A stretch of 51,489 nt of DNA, taken from positions 712 through 52,200 of the forward strand of contig PLBK01000005.1 in the NCBI GenBank assembly GCA_003134505.1. Direction: 5' to 3'. Source of the stretch: Actinomycetota bacterium (lineage in GTDB: Bacteria > Actinomycetota > Thermoleophilia > Gaiellales > Gaiellaceae). A program made the translations under genes and the position numbers. Positions 25,317-33,567 of this stretch are shown here, piece after piece; within the stretch, counting starts at the first letter, position 1; every line of letters starts with the position of its first letter. The notes below the pieces were generated by a model. It was not told where the DNA came from. It saw only the letters and a list, made by a program, of their open reading frames with translations, and did no database searches.

Positions 25317-26234
25317 CTACAGCGTCTCGCCGGCGGGCGGCAGCTCGAGGTCGCCGAGCAGCTCGACCTCTCGCTCGAGGACGACGCCGAACTGCTCGAG
25401 CGCCCGCCTCCGGGCCTCTGCCATCAGCGCGAGCGCGTCGACCGCCTTCGCGTCACCCGTGTTCTCGATGAAGTTGGCGTGGACGGGCGAGATCTGAGCG
25501 CCGCCGATCCGGTGCCCCTTCAGGCCGCAGGCTTCAAGCATGCGGCCGGCGCCGAGCTCGTGCGCGGGGTTCTTGAAGACGCTTCCGAAGGTGCGCTTGT
25601 TGGTCGGCTGGGTTGCCTTTCGCTGTGCGTTGAGCTCCGCGATCGTCCTCTTCACGTCGTCCGGCGGGTGCGGCACGAGCCGGAACTCGACGCGCGCCAC
25701 GATCTGGCCCGGTCGCAGAGCCGAATGCCGGTAGCCGAGCTCGAGCTCGTCCAGCCGCAGCCAGTCCGCTCCGCCCGAATCGACGACCAGGGCCCGTACG
25801 AGCACCTGCGACCAATCGCTCCCGTATGCGCCCGCGTTCATCCTCACGCCTCCCCCGGCCGTGCCCGGGATCGCACACGCGAACTCGAAGCCGCCGAGGC
25901 CGGCGGCGCGCGCGCGGTGGAGGCAGACGGCGTTGGCCGCGCCTCCGCCGGCGACGAGGAGCTCCCCCTGGATGTCGACCGCAGCCAGCTCGCCGGCGAG
26001 ACGCACGACGAGCGCCTCGACGCCCGCGTCGGCAGCGAGCAGGTTCGACCCGAGCCCGATCGGGACGACGCGGAGCCCGCGCTCGAATGCCCACGCCACC
26101 GCCTGCTCGAGCTCGGCGAGCGTCCGCGGCTGCACGAACGCCCGCGCAGGGCCGCCGATGCCGACCGTCGTGAGCCGCGCGAGCGGCACGCCCTCCTCGA
26201 CCGCCGGCGACCCGGCCTGTGGACTCATCGTCAC
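25317..26234 (-). CDS. murB: UDP-N-acetylenolpyruvoylglucosamine reductase
   Basis: A 305-aa FAD enzyme that reduces UDP-GlcNAc-enolpyruvate to UDP-MurNAc. FAD-site motifs are TTVGIGGPA (22-30), IGLGSNLL (59-66) and the CAIPGTAGGGVRMNAGAYG block (120-138). The proton donor is S218 in RTFGSVFKNP, as in type II enzymes that lack the extra C-terminal loop. Start GTG 26234 or ATG 26228. It follows murC after a 124-bp gap and precedes ftsQ by 50 bp, in the order expected for a Gram-positive dcw cluster. Confidence 0.95.
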   Translation of the reverse strand: MTMSPQAGSPAVEEGVPLARLTTVGIGGPARAFVQPRTLAELEQAVAWAFERGLRVVPIGLGSNLLAADAGVEALVVRLAGELAAVDIQGELLVAGGGAANAVCLHRARAAGLGGFEFACAIPGTAGGGVRMNAGAYGSDWSQVLVRALVVDSGGADWLRLDELELGYRHSALRPGQIVARVEFRLVPHPPDDVKRTIAELNAQRKATQPTNKRTFGSVFKNPAHELGAGRMLEACGLKGHRIGGAQISPVHANFIENTGDAKAVDALALMAEARRRALEQFGVVLEREVELLGDLELPPAGETL

Positions 26235-26358
26235 AGTTTCGGCACGATTGGGTCACACACGCGTGACATTTCTCGCGCTACGCTCAAATCGGGGGTAGGG
26301 CGCGGAAGCGCCCCCGGGGGGAAAAAATTGCATCCGGGCGGCGGGAGCGGCGCGGGGG
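26235..26358 (-). other. 124-bp murC-murB intergenic region
   Basis: There is no gene here. It contains a short GGGCGC-GGAA-GCGCCC hairpin (26298-26313), a six-base T run on the minus strand (26327-26322) that is not preceded by a clear stem, and an imperfect inverted repeat GTCAC-N6-GTGAC (26251-26266). I see no convincing promoter or terminator. Confidence 0.4.
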
Positions 26359-27579
26359 TCAGCGAAGGGCCTCCAGGACAAGGGGGGCGGCCGTGGCCAC
26401 GTCATCGGCGCCCTGCGCGAGGACGAGGTCGCCGGAGCGAGCGCGACGCGCGATGAACGCGGCGGCGTCGGCCAGCTCGGGTGTCCAGGCGAGCGGCATG
26501 CCGGGGCGGAGCTCGGACAACGCGTCGACCACGAGCTTTCCCGACACGCCCTCCGGCCGCGGCTCGCTGGCACCGGACACGTCCGCGACCGCCACGACGT
26601 CGGCGGACGCGAGCGCTGCGGCCAGCTCGCGCGCCAGGTACCGGGTCCGCGAGTAGCGGAGCGGACGGAAGACGACCAGCACGCGGCCGGCTGTCTGCTC
26701 GCGCGCGGTCGCGATCGTCAGCGCGATCTCCGTCGGGTGATGCCCGTAGTCGCTGACCACCGTCACGCCGGCGGCCTCGCCGTGGCGCTCGAAGCGGTGT
26801 CCGGCGCCGCGATAGCGGACGAGCACCGGCAGCGCCTCGTCGCGCGGGACACCGGCGAGCTCGAGGGCGGCGAGCGCGGCAGCGGCGTTCCCGCGGTTGT
26901 GCTCGCCGGGAACGCCGAGCTCGACCTCGACCGGCGCGAGCCCTGCGCCGCGCACGACGTTCTCCGCGCGTGCGACCCAGCGCTCGAACAGCTCCTCGAT
27001 CTCCGCGAGCGAGGCGAACGTCGAATGGTGGTCGAACTCGACGTTCGTGAGCACGGCGATGGCCGGCTGCAGCAGCTCGATCGACCGGTCGGCCTCGTCT
27101 CCCTCCGTGACCATCCACCCCGCCCCGGCGCGCGCGTTGCCGCCCAGCTGCGGCACCTCGGTGCCGAGCACGAACGCCGGATCGCGGCCCAGCTCCTGCA
27201 GGCAGAAGGCGATCATCGCCGCCGTGGTCGTCTTGCCGTGCGTGCCGCCGACGACGATCGACGGCCGCGCGGAGACGATCTCGGCGAGGAGCTCCCCGCG
27301 GTGCAGCGCCCGGGACGCCGTCGCGACCTCCGGATTGTCGAGCGGCACCGCCGACGAGTAGACGATCTCGGCGCCCTCCGGGACGTTCTCGGCCCGCTGC
27401 TCCCCGATCACCGTGTCGATTCCCGCCTCGTCGAGGAACGGGCTGAACCGCGACCGCCTCAGATCGGAGCCTCCCACCTCGGCGCCGAGACCGGCCGCGA
27501 GCAGCGCGAGCGCGCTCATCCCGTCGCCGCAGATGCCGACGAACCAGAAGCGCCGCCCCGCGAGCTCACCGCCCCGCAA
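26359..27579 (-). CDS. murC: UDP-N-acetylmuramate--L-alanine ligase
   Basis: A 406-aa Mur ligase adding L-Ala to UDP-MurNAc. It has an N-terminal Rossmann start (FWFVGICGDGMSALALLAAG), the ATP P-loop GTHGKTTTA (112-120), the Mur-family block TNVEFDHHSTF and the C-terminal-domain motif SDYGHHPTEI. It is somewhat short compared with 450-490 aa homologues, mainly in surface loops. The start is probably TTG 27579, within the murG 3' end (14-bp overlap), so the two are co-translated. Confidence 0.95.
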   Translation of the reverse strand: MRGGELAGRRFWFVGICGDGMSALALLAAGLGAEVGGSDLRRSRFSPFLDEAGIDTVIGEQRAENVPEGAEIVYSSAVPLDNPEVATASRALHRGELLAEIVSARPSIVVGGTHGKTTTAAMIAFCLQELGRDPAFVLGTEVPQLGGNARAGAGWMVTEGDEADRSIELLQPAIAVLTNVEFDHHSTFASLAEIEELFERWVARAENVVRGAGLAPVEVELGVPGEHNRGNAAAALAALELAGVPRDEALPVLVRYRGAGHRFERHGEAAGVTVVSDYGHHPTEIALTIATAREQTAGRVLVVFRPLRYSRTRYLARELAAALASADVVAVADVSGASEPRPEGVSGKLVVDALSELRPGMPLAWTPELADAAAFIARRARSGDLVLAQGADDVATAAPLVLEALR

Positions 27580-28636
27580 GGCGGATCAGCTCCTCGGCGA
27601 TCTCGTCAGCGGCGTTCGGGCGCGCGGCCGCCAGCATCCGCTCCGACATCGCCGCGAGGCGCGCCGGATCGTCCAGCAGCCCACGGACGAGCGCGGGCAC
27701 GCGGGCGATCTCCGCATCGGGAACGACGACGGCCGCGCCGGCCTGCTCGAAGAACCGCGCGTTCTTCGCCTGGTGGTCGGCGGTCGCGTACGGGTAGGGA
27801 ACGAGCACGGCGGGCTTGCCGGCGGCCGCGAGCTCGTAGATCGACCCGCCCGCCCGGCAGAGGACGAGATCCGAGGCAGCCAGCGCGGCGCCGAAGTCGT
27901 GCGTGTAAGGCACGAGCCGGTAGTCCGGCCGGCTCACGTGTTGGCGGAGCTCCTCGTAGTCACGCTCGCCGGCGAGATGGAGGATCGGCGGCCCCGCGAA
28001 GCCGAACTCGCTGACGGCGAGCTCGTTGAGGCTCCGCGCCCCCTGGCTGCCGCCGAAGACGAGCAGCACCGGCCCGTCGGGAGGCAGGGCGAACAGCCGG
28101 CGGGCCTCGTCCCTCGGGCCCGGCCTGGAGCGCAACGGCACCGGCCGGCCGGTCACCTGGTACTTCGGGGGCTCACGCCCGTCGATCGGGAACGCGAGGA
28201 AGACGCGCCGCGCGAACGGCGTCGCGAGACGGTTGGCGAGCCCGAGGTGCGAGTCGGCCTCGGTCAGCGCGGCCGGGATCCGACGCGTCCAGGCCGCGGC
28301 GACCATCGGCCCGCCGACGTAGCCGCCCCCTCCGAGCACGACGTCCGGCCGCCGCCGCGCGAGGATCTCCCGGCACGCGAGCGGCGCGCGCCCGGCCAGC
28401 GCCAGAGCGCGCAGCAGGGCCAGGCTCGGCTCGCGCGGGAAGCCGGCAACACGGAACGGATCGAACTCGTAGCCGGCGTCAGGGACGAGCTGCGCCTCGA
28501 GCCGATCCGGCGACCCGGCGAAGGTCACCCGTGCTCCGCGGGCGGTCAGCGCTTCGGCCACGGCCAGCGACGGCAGCACGTGGCCGCCGGTCCCCCCGGC
28601 CGCGATCAGGCACGCTGGCTCGCCGCTCGACTGCAT
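27566..28636 (-). CDS. murG: Lipid II synthase (UDP-GlcNAc transferase) MurG
   Basis: A 356-aa GT28 glycosyltransferase at the inner face of the membrane that adds GlcNAc to lipid I to make lipid II. Motifs: the first glycine loop IAAGGTGGHVLPSLAVAEAL (GGTGGH 14-19), GGGGYVGGPMV, the second loop VFGGSQGARSLN and the sugar-nucleotide site RAGGSIYELAAAGKPAVLVPYP. ATG 28636 gives the expected N-terminus, but this start lies 158 nt inside the open frame of ftsW. Confidence 0.96.
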   Translation of the reverse strand: MQSSGEPACLIAAGGTGGHVLPSLAVAEALTARGARVTFAGSPDRLEAQLVPDAGYEFDPFRVAGFPREPSLALLRALALAGRAPLACREILARRRPDVVLGGGGYVGGPMVAAAWTRRIPAALTEADSHLGLANRLATPFARRVFLAFPIDGREPPKYQVTGRPVPLRSRPGPRDEARRLFALPPDGPVLLVFGGSQGARSLNELAVSEFGFAGPPILHLAGERDYEELRQHVSRPDYRLVPYTHDFGAALAASDLVLCRAGGSIYELAAAGKPAVLVPYPYATADHQAKNARFFEQAGAAVVVPDAEIARVPALVRGLLDDPARLAAMSERMLAAARPNAADEIAEELIRLAGR

Positions 28637-29720
28637 CCGCGCTCCCGATGTTAAGGAGAATCCCCGTCGCGCCGAGCGCTGCGATCAGGCTCGAGCCTCC
28701 GTAGGAGATGAACGGCAGCGTGATGCCGGTGAGCGGAGCGATCGCGAGCACGGCCGCGAGGTTGATCGCCGCCTGGCCGCAGATCAGCACCGTCAGCCCG
28801 GAGGCGAGCAGCTTCCCGAACGGGTCCTTGCAGTTGAGCGCGATCCGGAAGCCGGCCCAGCCGAACGCCGAGTACGCGAGGATCACACCCGCCGTGCCGA
28901 TCAGGCCGAGCTCCTCTCCGATGGTCGCGAAGATCATGTCCGTGTGCGCCTCGGGCAGGTCGAAGATCTTGACCACGCCGTGGCCGATGCCGACGCCGAA
29001 GATGCCGCCGGAGCCGAGCCCGATCATCGCCTGGACGACCTGGAAGCCGGCTCCCTGCGGGTCGTGCCAGGGGTTGAGGAAGCTCAGCAGCCGCGCCCGC
29101 CGGTACGGCTCCAGCCAGATCGCGAGCACACCGAGTGCGGCCACGATCCCGAAGCTGCGAACGAGCAGGCCGCTCGGCAGGCCGGCGACGACGAGGATCC
29201 CGGCGAGCATGACGACGATCGCGATCGCGGTGCCGAGGTCGGGCTCGACCAGGACGAGGACGCAGGCGAGGCCGGCGACGAGCCCGAGCGGCTTGCCGAG
29301 CTCCTTGAGCGACGAGGGCCGAGTCCGTTGCCGCGCGAGGTAGGCGGCGACCCAGGCGGCGAGCGCGAGTTTGGCGAGCTCGGACGGCTGGAACGCGAAC
29401 GGCCCGAGCGAGACCCAGCGGCGGGCGCCGTTCACCCGCTGGCCGACGAGCAGCACGCCGGCGAGCAGGACGAGGCTGCCGAGGACGAGGCTGGGGGCGG
29501 CGCGGCGCCAGAACGCATACGGCGTGCGCGACGCGACCAGGAGGGCGACCACGCCGATCCCCGCGAACATGGCCTGCCGGGTCAAGTAGTACATCGGCTG
29601 GCCGTTGCCGCCGTCGACCGCGCGGGCAGACGTGGCGCTGTAGACCATCACCAGTCCGAAAGCGGTCAGCGCGAGCGTGACCAGGACCAGGACGTTCGAC
29701 TCGAGCTGCGCCCGCTTCAC
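28479..29720 (-). CDS. ftsW: Septal peptidoglycan glycosyltransferase FtsW (SEDS family)
   Basis: A polytopic SEDS protein that polymerises lipid II at the septum together with FtsI. Ten hydrophobic segments can be traced; SEDS blocks are present: GARRWVSLGPFAFQPSELAKL, LVLVEPDLGTAIAI, PWHDPQGAGFQVVQAMIGLGSGG, FATIGEELGLIG and the terminal GITLPFISYGGSSLI. Start GTG 29720 overlaps the murD stop (GTGA). The oddity is the end: after ILLNIGS, where the family usually closes with a short tail, the frame stays open for another 50 or so Arg/Ala/Gly-rich residues out of frame with murG. Either this is a genuine long overlap or an indel removed the normal stop. Confidence 0.93.
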   Translation of the reverse strand: MKRAQLESNVLVLVTLALTAFGLVMVYSATSARAVDGGNGQPMYYLTRQAMFAGIGVVALLVASRTPYAFWRRAAPSLVLGSLVLLAGVLLVGQRVNGARRWVSLGPFAFQPSELAKLALAAWVAAYLARQRTRPSSLKELGKPLGLVAGLACVLVLVEPDLGTAIAIVVMLAGILVVAGLPSGLLVRSFGIVAALGVLAIWLEPYRRARLLSFLNPWHDPQGAGFQVVQAMIGLGSGGIFGVGIGHGVVKIFDLPEAHTDMIFATIGEELGLIGTAGVILAYSAFGWAGFRIALNCKDPFGKLLASGLTVLICGQAAINLAAVLAIAPLTGITLPFISYGGSSLIAALGATGILLNIGSADAVERRASVPDRGRGDRRPRAAVAGRGRSADRPRSTGDLRRVAGSARGAARP

Positions 29721-30907
29721 GCCTCCAGGTTCTGCACGAGGCGCCGGAACTCCTCGCCGCGATGGACGAAGTCGTCGAACTGATCGAAGCTCGCGCACGC
29801 CGGCGAGAGCAGGACGACGTCGCCCGGGCGTGCGTCCGCAACCGCCCGCGTTAGGGCCGTCGCGAGGTCTCCAGCCGGCGCCGCCCTCGGCCCGATCGCC
29901 TCGACGAGCTCCCCGGCCGCCTCGCCGATCGCGTAGACCGCGAGCACGTTCGGCCCGACGCCGGCGGTGAGCGGCGCAAAGCTCTGACCCTTGCCGCGGC
30001 CACCGGCGATCAGGCGAACCGGCTCGGCGGCGTAGGCGGCGAGCGCGCGCAGCGTCGCCGCGACGTTGGTGGCCTTCGAGTCGTTGACGAAGCGCACGCC
30101 GCCGATCTCCGCGATCGGCTCGAGCCGGTGCTCGACCCCGGGGAACGAGACGAGCGCCTCGGCGATCGCCTCGCCGTCGAGCCCGAGCGCCCGGGCTGCT
30201 GCCGTCGCCGCCGCCGCGTTCTCGCGGTTGTGCTCGCCGGGGATGCGCGGCGCCGCCGGCAGCGGGTCGGCGGCGGAGAACTCGAGACCCGGCAGGCCGC
30301 TCCCGCGGGGCACGATCGCCGCGCCGGCCCGCTCGAAGATCCGCAGCTTCGCGTCGCGATAGGCGTCGAACGACCCGTGCCGGTCGAGATGGTCGGGCTC
30401 GAGGTTGAGGAGGACGGCGATGTCGCACGCGAGCGTGTGGACGTCCTCGAGCTGGAAGCTCGTCAGCTCGCAGATGAGCAACGTGTCGGGGTCGATCCCG
30501 TCGGCGACGTCGCTGATCGGCCGGTGCTCGTTCCCCGCCAGCTGCACCTTCCGCCCGGCGGCGACGGCCATCGCGCCGAGCAGCCTCGTCGTCGTGGTCT
30601 TGCCCTTGGTCCCGGTGATGCCGACGAGCCGCACGGCGGGAAGCAGCCGGTAGCCGAGCTCGACCTCGCTCCAGACCGGAATCCCGCGCCTGCGGGCCTC
30701 GGCGACGAGCGCGTTCTCGCCCGGCACGCCCGGGCTCTTGACGACCAGCCCGGCTCCTTCGAGCAGCGACAGGTCCTCGTCGTTCCCGTCCTTCCGGTCG
30801 GCGCCGACGACCTCGACGCCGCGCCGCTCGAGCGCCCGTGTCGCCGCCAGCCCGGAGACGCCGAGGCCGACGACGACCACGCGGCCGGGCAGCTCCGCAG
30901 GCGTCAC
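29717..30907 (-). CDS. murD: UDP-N-acetylmuramoyl-L-alanine--D-glutamate ligase
   Basis: A 396-aa Mur ligase adding D-Glu. The N-terminal domain shows VVVGLGVSGLAATRAL and VVKSPGVP, the P-loop is GTKGKTTTT (99-107), then ELTSFQLEDV, LLNLEPDHLDRHGSF and the C-terminal NDSKATN. Homologues are usually 430-460 aa, so this is a compact version. GTG 30907 overlaps the stop of the 80-aa unknown gene, and its stop overlaps the ftsW start. Confidence 0.95.
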   Translation of the reverse strand: MTPAELPGRVVVVGLGVSGLAATRALERRGVEVVGADRKDGNDEDLSLLEGAGLVVKSPGVPGENALVAEARRRGIPVWSEVELGYRLLPAVRLVGITGTKGKTTTTRLLGAMAVAAGRKVQLAGNEHRPISDVADGIDPDTLLICELTSFQLEDVHTLACDIAVLLNLEPDHLDRHGSFDAYRDAKLRIFERAGAAIVPRGSGLPGLEFSAADPLPAAPRIPGEHNRENAAAATAAARALGLDGEAIAEALVSFPGVEHRLEPIAEIGGVRFVNDSKATNVAATLRALAAYAAEPVRLIAGGRGKGQSFAPLTAGVGPNVLAVYAIGEAAGELVEAIGPRAAPAGDLATALTRAVADARPGDVVLLSPACASFDQFDDFVHRGEEFRRLVQNLEA

Positions 30908-31146
30908 CGCGTGACCCGCGCGACTTCCGGCGACGGGGGCGTGCCGACGACCTCGTCGGCAGCCCCGTCCGGGAGCGGGATCACCTCGGCGTCGCCGATC
31001 ATGAACCAGACGCGCGGGTCGGCCAGCTCGACGAGCAGCCGCTCGAGGCGGCTCGCGGACCCGTCCAGCACGACCAGGTCCTCGTCGCCCAGCCGCCCGA
31101 GGACGTCCGCGACGACCGACGGTTCGGCTCCGACGACCAGGACCAT
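30904..31146 (-). CDS. 80-aa methyltransferase-like protein of unknown function
   Basis: A small protein inserted between mraY and murD. Its sequence mimics the core of a class I SAM methyltransferase: a motif I-like MVLVVGAEPSVVADVLGRL, a motif II-like LVVLDGSASRLERL and GDAEVIPLPDGAADEVVG resembling the GDA-x-LPFPDGSFD segment that follows. The glycine-rich GxGxG of motif I is not intact (GAEPS), and the rest of the fold is missing. It may be a remnant or a short regulator. It is in frame, ATG-initiated and coupled to murD by a GTGA overlap, so it is probably translated. Its start abuts the foldback element. Confidence 0.6.
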   Translation of the reverse strand: MVLVVGAEPSVVADVLGRLGDEDLVVLDGSASRLERLLVELADPRVWFMIGDAEVIPLPDGAADEVVGTPPSPEVARVTR

Positions 31147-31148
31147 CA

Positions 31149-31310
31149 GTGGATCGCCCGGTGACGTTGCCGGATTTTCTGGGTCGCGAGAACCAAGCCA
31201 GGCAAGGACGCAGGGAGCGTTCGTATTGGCAAATACGGGCGCGACTGAGGACGCCGCATGGCGCCGGTTATCGCGGGCCAGAAACCGGCGAACGTTGCCG
31301 GGCGATCCAC
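31149..31310. repeat. 162-bp imperfect foldback (palindromic) element
   Basis: The whole space between mraY and the 80-aa gene is one large imperfect palindrome. The ends are a perfect 13-bp inverted repeat, GTGGATCGCCCGG (31149-31161) and its complement (31298-31310). The similarity continues inward for about 45 bp per arm with a few mismatches and one or two gaps (CAACGT/GACGTT, CCGG-TTTCTGG, CGCGA, AACC). The exact centre at 31222-31237 is a hairpin, CGTATT-GGCA-AATACG. It could be a MITE-like insertion, a structured RNA, or a processing site in the mur transcript. No obvious target duplication or U-tract is seen. Confidence 0.75.
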
Positions 31311-31312
31311 CT

Positions 31313-32332
31313 TTAGTGGCCTCGGAAGAACTGGAAGTAGTAGCGGTAGTAGAGGGCGAAGCCGAGCGCGCACAGAATCGCGCACAGGATCCAGAAGCGC
31401 ACCATGATCTTCGTCTCGGACCAGGCTTTCATCTCGAAGTGGTGGTGGATCGGCGCCATGAGGAAGACACGTCTCCCCCAGCGCTTGAAGCTGAACACCT
31501 GGATCATCACGGAGAGCGCCTCGATCAGGAAGATCCCGCCGATCAGTAGCAGCAGGAACTCGGTCTTCATCACGATCGAGAACGCGGCCAGCGCGCCGCC
31601 GATGCCCATCGAGCCCGTGTCCCCCATGAACACCTCGGCGGGCCAGGCGTTGTACCAGAGGAAGCCGACGATCGCCCCGATCAGCGCCGCCCCCACGATC
31701 GCCAGGTCGAGGTAGATCTCGTTGCGGTTGGCGGGGACGCGGCTGGAGCGGATCCAGGCGATCACCGCCATGGCCGTGAACGTGAAGACGGCGATGATCC
31801 CGGTTCCGGCCGCGAGCCCGTCGAGCCCGTCGGTCAGGTTCACGCCGTTCGAGGCGCCGGCGATGATGAAGAAGAGGAGCGCGTACCAGCCCCAGGAGAG
31901 CGGCAGCTTGCCGTTCACGACCGGGATGTACACGCTCGTCTCGAAGTGGCGGTGGTGCGTGACGAACGCGACGCCGGCCGTGATCGCCGCCAGCAGCAGG
32001 AGCTTCCACCGGCCCCGGAGGCCGAGCGAGCGCTTCCGGGTCAGCTTGGAGAAGTCGTCGATGAAGCCGACCGCGGCGCAGCTCAGGAAGACGAAGAAGA
32101 CGAGCAGGGAGTTCGTCGTGTAGTGGCCGAGCGCGAGGAACGGAATCGCCATGGCGACGACGATCAGCAGACCGCCCATCGTCGGCGTCCCTTGCTTCAC
32201 GGCGTGGTGGCTCGGCCCCTCCTCGCGGATCTGCTGGCCGTACTCGCGCTCGCGCAGGAAGCGGATGAAGCGCGGCCCGATCGCGATCGAGATCAGGAGC
32301 GCGAGGACGCCGGCGATCAGGACGCGGACCAC
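31313..32332 (-). CDS. mraY: Phospho-N-acetylmuramoyl-pentapeptide transferase
   Basis: A 339-aa polytopic enzyme that transfers phospho-MurNAc-pentapeptide to undecaprenyl phosphate, making lipid I. Signatures: HHAVKQGTPTMGGLL (42-56), the catalytic DD pair in GFIDDFSKLTRKRSLGL (92-93), SNGVNLTDGLDGLAAG, FMGDTGSMGIGG and the cytoplasmic APIHHHFE loop. About ten membrane segments. GTG 32332 shares one base with the murF stop (TAGTG). The stop codon is followed immediately by the foldback element. Confidence 0.97.
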   Translation of the reverse strand: MVRVLIAGVLALLISIAIGPRFIRFLREREYGQQIREEGPSHHAVKQGTPTMGGLLIVVAMAIPFLALGHYTTNSLLVFFVFLSCAAVGFIDDFSKLTRKRSLGLRGRWKLLLLAAITAGVAFVTHHRHFETSVYIPVVNGKLPLSWGWYALLFFIIAGASNGVNLTDGLDGLAAGTGIIAVFTFTAMAVIAWIRSSRVPANRNEIYLDLAIVGAALIGAIVGFLWYNAWPAEVFMGDTGSMGIGGALAAFSIVMKTEFLLLLIGGIFLIEALSVMIQVFSFKRWGRRVFLMAPIHHHFEMKAWSETKIMVRFWILCAILCALGFALYYRYYFQFFRGH

Positions 32333-33567
32333 TAGACGTTCACCGTGACAAGCGCCTCCGCGACGATCTCCAGGCCTGCCGCGCGCGATCCCTTCACGAG
32401 GATCGCGTCACCCGGCCGCAGGAGGGTCCGCGCCGCTTCGATCGCAGCCGCCGCGTCCCGACTCCACTCGGTGGGGTCGTAGCCACGGGCCAGGTCGCCG
32501 ACGCCGATGAGGACATCGACGCCGAGGTTCTTCGCGACCCGGCCGATCTCCTCGTGGTAGCGCCGGGAGTCGTCGCCGAGCTCGGCCATCTCTCCGAGCA
32601 CGGCCACGGTTCGCCTCCCCTCGGCGCGCTCGATCAAGTGCTCGAGAGCCACACGCATCGAGAGCGGGTTGGCGTTGTACGCGTCGTTGATCAGGAGGCC
32701 GCCGCCCGGAAGCGGAACCTCCTCCCCGCGCCACCTGGAGAACGCGACCTCGACCGAATCCTCGGGCTCGACGCCGACCGCCCGGGCGGCATGCAGGGCG
32801 GCCAGGGCGTTCCGGGCCTGGTGGCGGGCCGTGAAGTCGAACGCGACCTCGCGGCCGTCCCATCGGATCAGCGTCCGCCCGTCGACGACCCGTGACTCCG
32901 GCTCCGTCAGGCGCACGACCTCGATGTCGTCCCGCGCCACCGCGAAGTCCGCGGGCACGATCGCCGTGCCGCCCGCTGGGAGCGCCTCGACGAGCTCCGA
33001 CTTCGCCTGGACGATCGCTTTCAACGAGCCGAGCGGCCCGACGTGAGCTGGCCCGATCGTCGTGATCACGCCGACGTGCGGCCGGGCGAACGCACAGAGC
33101 TCTGCGATCTGGCCGAGCCCGCGCATCGACAGCTCGAGCACGCAGACCCGGGTGTCGGGCTCGAGCCGGCAGAGGGTCAGCGGAACGCCGATCTCGTTGT
33201 TGAAGCTCGCCTCCGCGGCGACGGTGCGTGCCCGCGGCGCCAGGATCGCGGCGAGGATGTCCTTCGCCGAGGTCTTGCCCGCCGAGCCCGTGATGCCGAC
33301 AACCCGCGCCGCGCTCCGGTCTCGGACCGCTCCGCCCAGCGCGGCCAGCGCGGCGAACCCGTCGTCGGGGACGAGCGCTGCCGCGGCTCCGCGCGCGAGA
33401 GCGTCGTCCACGAACTCCGCCCCGGCCGCGTTCACGGCGACGAACAGCTCGCCGCCCGCGATCCGTTGCGTGTCGACCTGGACGCCGACGATCCGCTCCG
33501 CCCCCGGAGCGGCCACGAGCCGCCCAGGGCAGAGCCCGCCCACCTCGTCGAGCGTGAGCGGGATCAC
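32332..33567 (-). CDS. murF: UDP-N-acetylmuramoyl-tripeptide--D-alanyl-D-alanine ligase
   Basis: A 411-aa Mur ligase that adds D-Ala-D-Ala to complete the pentapeptide. The P-loop is GITGSAGKTSAKD (91-103), with FNNEIGVPLTL, ELSMRGLGQIAEL, the HQARNALAALHAA block and NDAYNANPLSM in the C-terminal domain. It is slightly shorter than average. No ddl is in the window. Start GTG 33567 overlaps the murE stop (GTGA). Confidence 0.95.
   Translation of the reverse strand: MIPLTLDEVGGLCPGRLVAAPGAERIVGVQVDTQRIAGGELFVAVNAAGAEFVDDALARGAAAALVPDDGFAALAALGGAVRDRSAARVVGITGSAGKTSAKDILAAILAPRARTVAAEASFNNEIGVPLTLCRLEPDTRVCVLELSMRGLGQIAELCAFARPHVGVITTIGPAHVGPLGSLKAIVQAKSELVEALPAGGTAIVPADFAVARDDIEVVRLTEPESRVVDGRTLIRWDGREVAFDFTARHQARNALAALHAARAVGVEPEDSVEVAFSRWRGEEVPLPGGGLLINDAYNANPLSMRVALEHLIERAEGRRTVAVLGEMAELGDDSRRYHEEIGRVAKNLGVDVLIGVGDLARGYDPTEWSRDAAAAIEAARTLLRPGDAILVKGSRAAGLEIVAEALVTVNV

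Noticed and set aside
26298-26327. Terminator between murC and murB
   Set aside because: The T-run on the minus strand precedes the GC hairpin instead of following it, so it cannot act as an intrinsic terminator for the murC transcript.
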